Shown: positions 62,525 through 64,000 of the stretch, in pieces | How the letters are laid out: each line of letters opens with the position of its first letter | How positions within the stretch are numbered: the first letter of the stretch is position 1 | Origin: Arcobacter ellisii | GTDB lineage: Bacteria > Campylobacterota > Campylobacteria > Campylobacterales > Arcobacteraceae | Assembly: GCF_003544915.1 (NCBI RefSeq) | Contig: NZ_CP032097.1 | Coordinates: forward strand, 496,001 to 560,000 | Direction: 5' to 3' | DNA length: 64,000 nucleotides | The notes under the pieces: generated by a model | What the model was told of the DNA's origin: nothing | Seen by the model: the letters and a program-made list of their open reading frames with translations, nothing else | Database searches by the model: none | Program-made: the position numbers and the translations under genes

Positions 62525-63349
62525 ATGAGAATAGGATTTATAGGCGATATTGTAGGTCGTCCTGGGCGTAAAATTATAAAAGAAAATTTATCAAAAATCA
62601 AAGAAGAATTTAACATAGATTTTGTAATTGCAAATGGTGAAAATGCAAGTCATGGTTTTGGTTTAACTGTTGAGAGTGCAAAAGAGCTTTTTAAATCAGG
62701 AATAGGTTTAGTAACAGGTGGAAACCATAGTTTTGATAAGAAAAAAGATATGTTAGCTTTACTTGAAACTTCAAATGTTTTAAGACCAGATAATTATCCA
62801 GAAGGATTAATTGGAAGTGGAGTTAAAATTTGTGAAATTGAAACTTCAAAAGGTATTGAAAAATTAGCAGTTATTAATCTTATGGGACAATATGGAATGC
62901 CAATGGTTGAAAATCCATTTAATTGGGCAAAAAAATTAGTTTCAAGATTACATGAAGAAGAGATAAAAAATATATTTATAGATTTTCATGCAGAAGTTAC
63001 AAGTGAAAAAAGAATTATGTTAATGATGTTTAAAAATCAAGTAAGTGGAATTTGTGGAACTCATACTCACGTGGGAACTGATGATTTACAGATTTTTGAA
63101 AATACAGCTTATTTAACAGATATTGGTTTAACTGGATGTAGAGATAATGTAATAGGAATGGATGCTAAAATTCCAATTCAAAAGGTAACAACTGGAATTG
63201 GTGGTCATTTTGAGGTTCCAAATTCTTGTAAATCAATTTTACAAATGATGGTTATTGATATAGAAGATGGAAAAGCAATAAATACTTTTAAAATTAAAAA
63301 ATATTGTAATAATCCAAAATTATTTATCACAGAAGCTTATATTGATTGA
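62525..63349 (+). CDS. YmdB-type (TIGR00282) metallophosphoesterase
   Basis: A 274-residue metal-dependent phosphodiesterase of the YmdB/TIGR00282 family; Bacillus YmdB hydrolyses cyclic nucleotides and affects biofilm and motility decisions. All metal-binding segments are present: IGDIVGRPGRK at the start, NGENASHGFG, GGNHSFDKK, DFHAEVTSEK and GTHTHVGTDD. The protein has no signal peptide or membrane helix. It lies 45 bases after the last kinase gene without a clear terminator, so partial cotranscription is possible. The function in this phylum is not established. Confidence 0.9.
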   Translation: MRIGFIGDIVGRPGRKIIKENLSKIKEEFNIDFVIANGENASHGFGLTVESAKELFKSGIGLVTGGNHSFDKKKDMLALLETSNVLRPDNYPEGLIGSGVKICEIETSKGIEKLAVINLMGQYGMPMVENPFNWAKKLVSRLHEEEIKNIFIDFHAEVTSEKRIMLMMFKNQVSGICGTHTHVGTDDLQIFENTAYLTDIGLTGCRDNVIGMDAKIPIQKVTTGIGGHFEVPNSCKSILQMMVIDIEDGKAINTFKIKKYCNNPKLFITEAYID

Positions 63350-63427
63350 CATTTAAACTATACGGAATTAATAAATATTACGATAAAATGAATGAACTAT
63401 ATAATTATAAATCCAAAGGTTTAATTG

Positions 63428-64000
63428 ATGATTATAATTCCGCAAACAAAAGGTGGAGTAGGTAAATCTACTGTTGCTATGCAAGTTATTGCTCCATATT
63501 TATATAAAAAACATGGAAAAAAAGTTACTTATATTGAAATTGATGATGAAAATAATGACTCAAGATCATTTACAAGAACTGAAATTGTTAATAAAAAAAT
63601 GTTAGGAACAAATAGGTTAAATGAACTTGATGAGTTGATTTTAATGGATGATAATCACGAAGTTATAGTTGATGTTGGTGGAAATAAAACATCATCTTTA
63701 GTTCTTGATGAAATAAAAAAAGTTGGTTCTTTTGGAAATGTAAAATGGATTATTCCTTTAGGTGATGGTGAACTTGATGGAAAAAATGCAATTGCAACTA
63801 TGAAAAAAATCAGAAAAATTGAAAAAAATCCTGAAGAAAATATAATTTTTGCTTTAAATAGAGCAATTTCAATGGATGAAGATTATTACAGTGAACAATT
63901 TATTAACTTTTTTGGACATAAATATCTTGATTCAAACTCTGTAATTTGCGATTTTGTAAAATCTCCAAAATATTTTCCTGTTAAAAATGATAAAGTAATA
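63428..64000 (+). CDS. ParA/MinD-like P-loop ATPase, 3' end cut by window
   Basis: The first 191 residues of a ParA-type ATPase that runs off the right edge. The deviant Walker A motif KGGVGKST is at residues 8-15 (MIIIPQTKGGVGKSTVAMQ). The IEIDDENNDSRSF segment takes the place of the usual switch-like DxDxQ, and VIVDVGGNKTS is the Walker B-like strand. The divergence from chromosomal ParA and MinD suggests the plasmid or mobile-element branch of the family. AAAGG precedes TTG-ATG; I take the ATG. With the rest outside the window, a partner ParB-like gene cannot be seen. Confidence 0.8.
   Translation, partial: MIIIPQTKGGVGKSTVAMQVIAPYLYKKHGKKVTYIEIDDENNDSRSFTRTEIVNKKMLGTNRLNELDELILMDDNHEVIVDVGGNKTSSLVLDEIKKVGSFGNVKWIIPLGDGELDGKNAIATMKKIRKIEKNPEENIIFALNRAISMDEDYYSEQFINFFGHKYLDSNSVICDFVKSPKYFPVKNDKVI

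Noticed and set aside
1-64000. tRNA, rRNA, tmRNA, riboswitch, CRISPR array, insertion sequence or prophage
   Set aside because: No cloverleaf-like gene, structured leader, regular spaced repeat, transposase or phage gene was found. Intergenic gaps are nearly all below 190 bases, with the longest about 267 bases.

Overview
This window is a very AT-rich chromosomal segment from a member of the Campylobacterota, most likely the Arcobacter group (Arcobacteraceae). The evidence is the low G+C content, short intergenic gaps, frequent TTG and GTG starts with AGGA-type ribosome binding sites, and gene orders that I recall from Campylobacter jejuni: PEB4-like PPIase next to fba; DUF2018-polyprenyl synthase-hemA-proS; and lnt, yajC-secD-secF, leuS, lptE, folC and mfd. 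I found no rRNA, tRNA, CRISPR array, insertion sequence or prophage gene. No gap between genes exceeds about 270 bases; the longest is 29243-29509.

Layout. 1-1866: 3' part of a periplasmic PPIase, then class II fructose-bisphosphate aldolase. 1897-6624: a leftward FIST-sensor histidine kinase/response regulator pair, divergent from an aldehyde dehydrogenase and a DUF779 gene, with an array of four 11-bp repeats between them. 6686-14391: HDOD protein, ExbB/ExbD, a PLP enzyme, a dual-Cache histidine kinase, and a CBS-PAS-GGDEF-EAL protein. 14509-22815: a rightward housekeeping run of aroK, hisD, DUF2018, polyprenyl synthase, hemA, proS, MscS channel and CCA-adding enzyme. 22884-26324: DUF3015 protein, then an Lnb-like (DUF4105) outer-membrane protein convergent with Lnt. 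26353-29242: yajC-secD-secF. 29510-32371: a Cache chemoreceptor ending in a CheR/CheB-type pentapeptide, then an unknown membrane protein. 32457-40722: DUF6394, leuS, lptE, folC, an AEP-like/SF2 helicase fusion, and a Kef-type antiporter. 40861-47651: rhodanese, a two-domain acyltransferase resembling the ornithine-lipid synthase OlsF, DUF445, small proteins, and mfd. 47667-49080: cowN (nitrogenase CO protection) divergent from an AraC regulator. 49243-55011: EEP-family hydrolase, diguanylate cyclase, and a Spy/CpxP-like protein with an OmpR-type two-component pair. 54999-64000: a HI0933/BaiN-like flavoprotein, a signalling operon (CZB chemoreceptor, CheY-like receiver, degenerate sensor kinase, intact sensor kinase), a YmdB-type phosphodiesterase, and the 5' part of a ParA-like ATPase.

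How the parts fit together. The housekeeping blocks are conventional. The accessory content is mostly signal transduction: four apparently intact sensor kinases, one degenerate kinase, three response regulators, two chemoreceptors, two cyclic-di-GMP enzymes, an HDOD protein and an AraC regulator. The points most worth checking are the four-gene CZB-chemoreceptor/receiver/pseudokinase/kinase operon, the AEP-like domain with an altered second motif fused to a helicase, helically phased repeats at two sensory loci, a set of probable leaderless genes, a flavoprotein whose only full-length start is ATC, and the neighbouring Lnt and Lnb-like genes.
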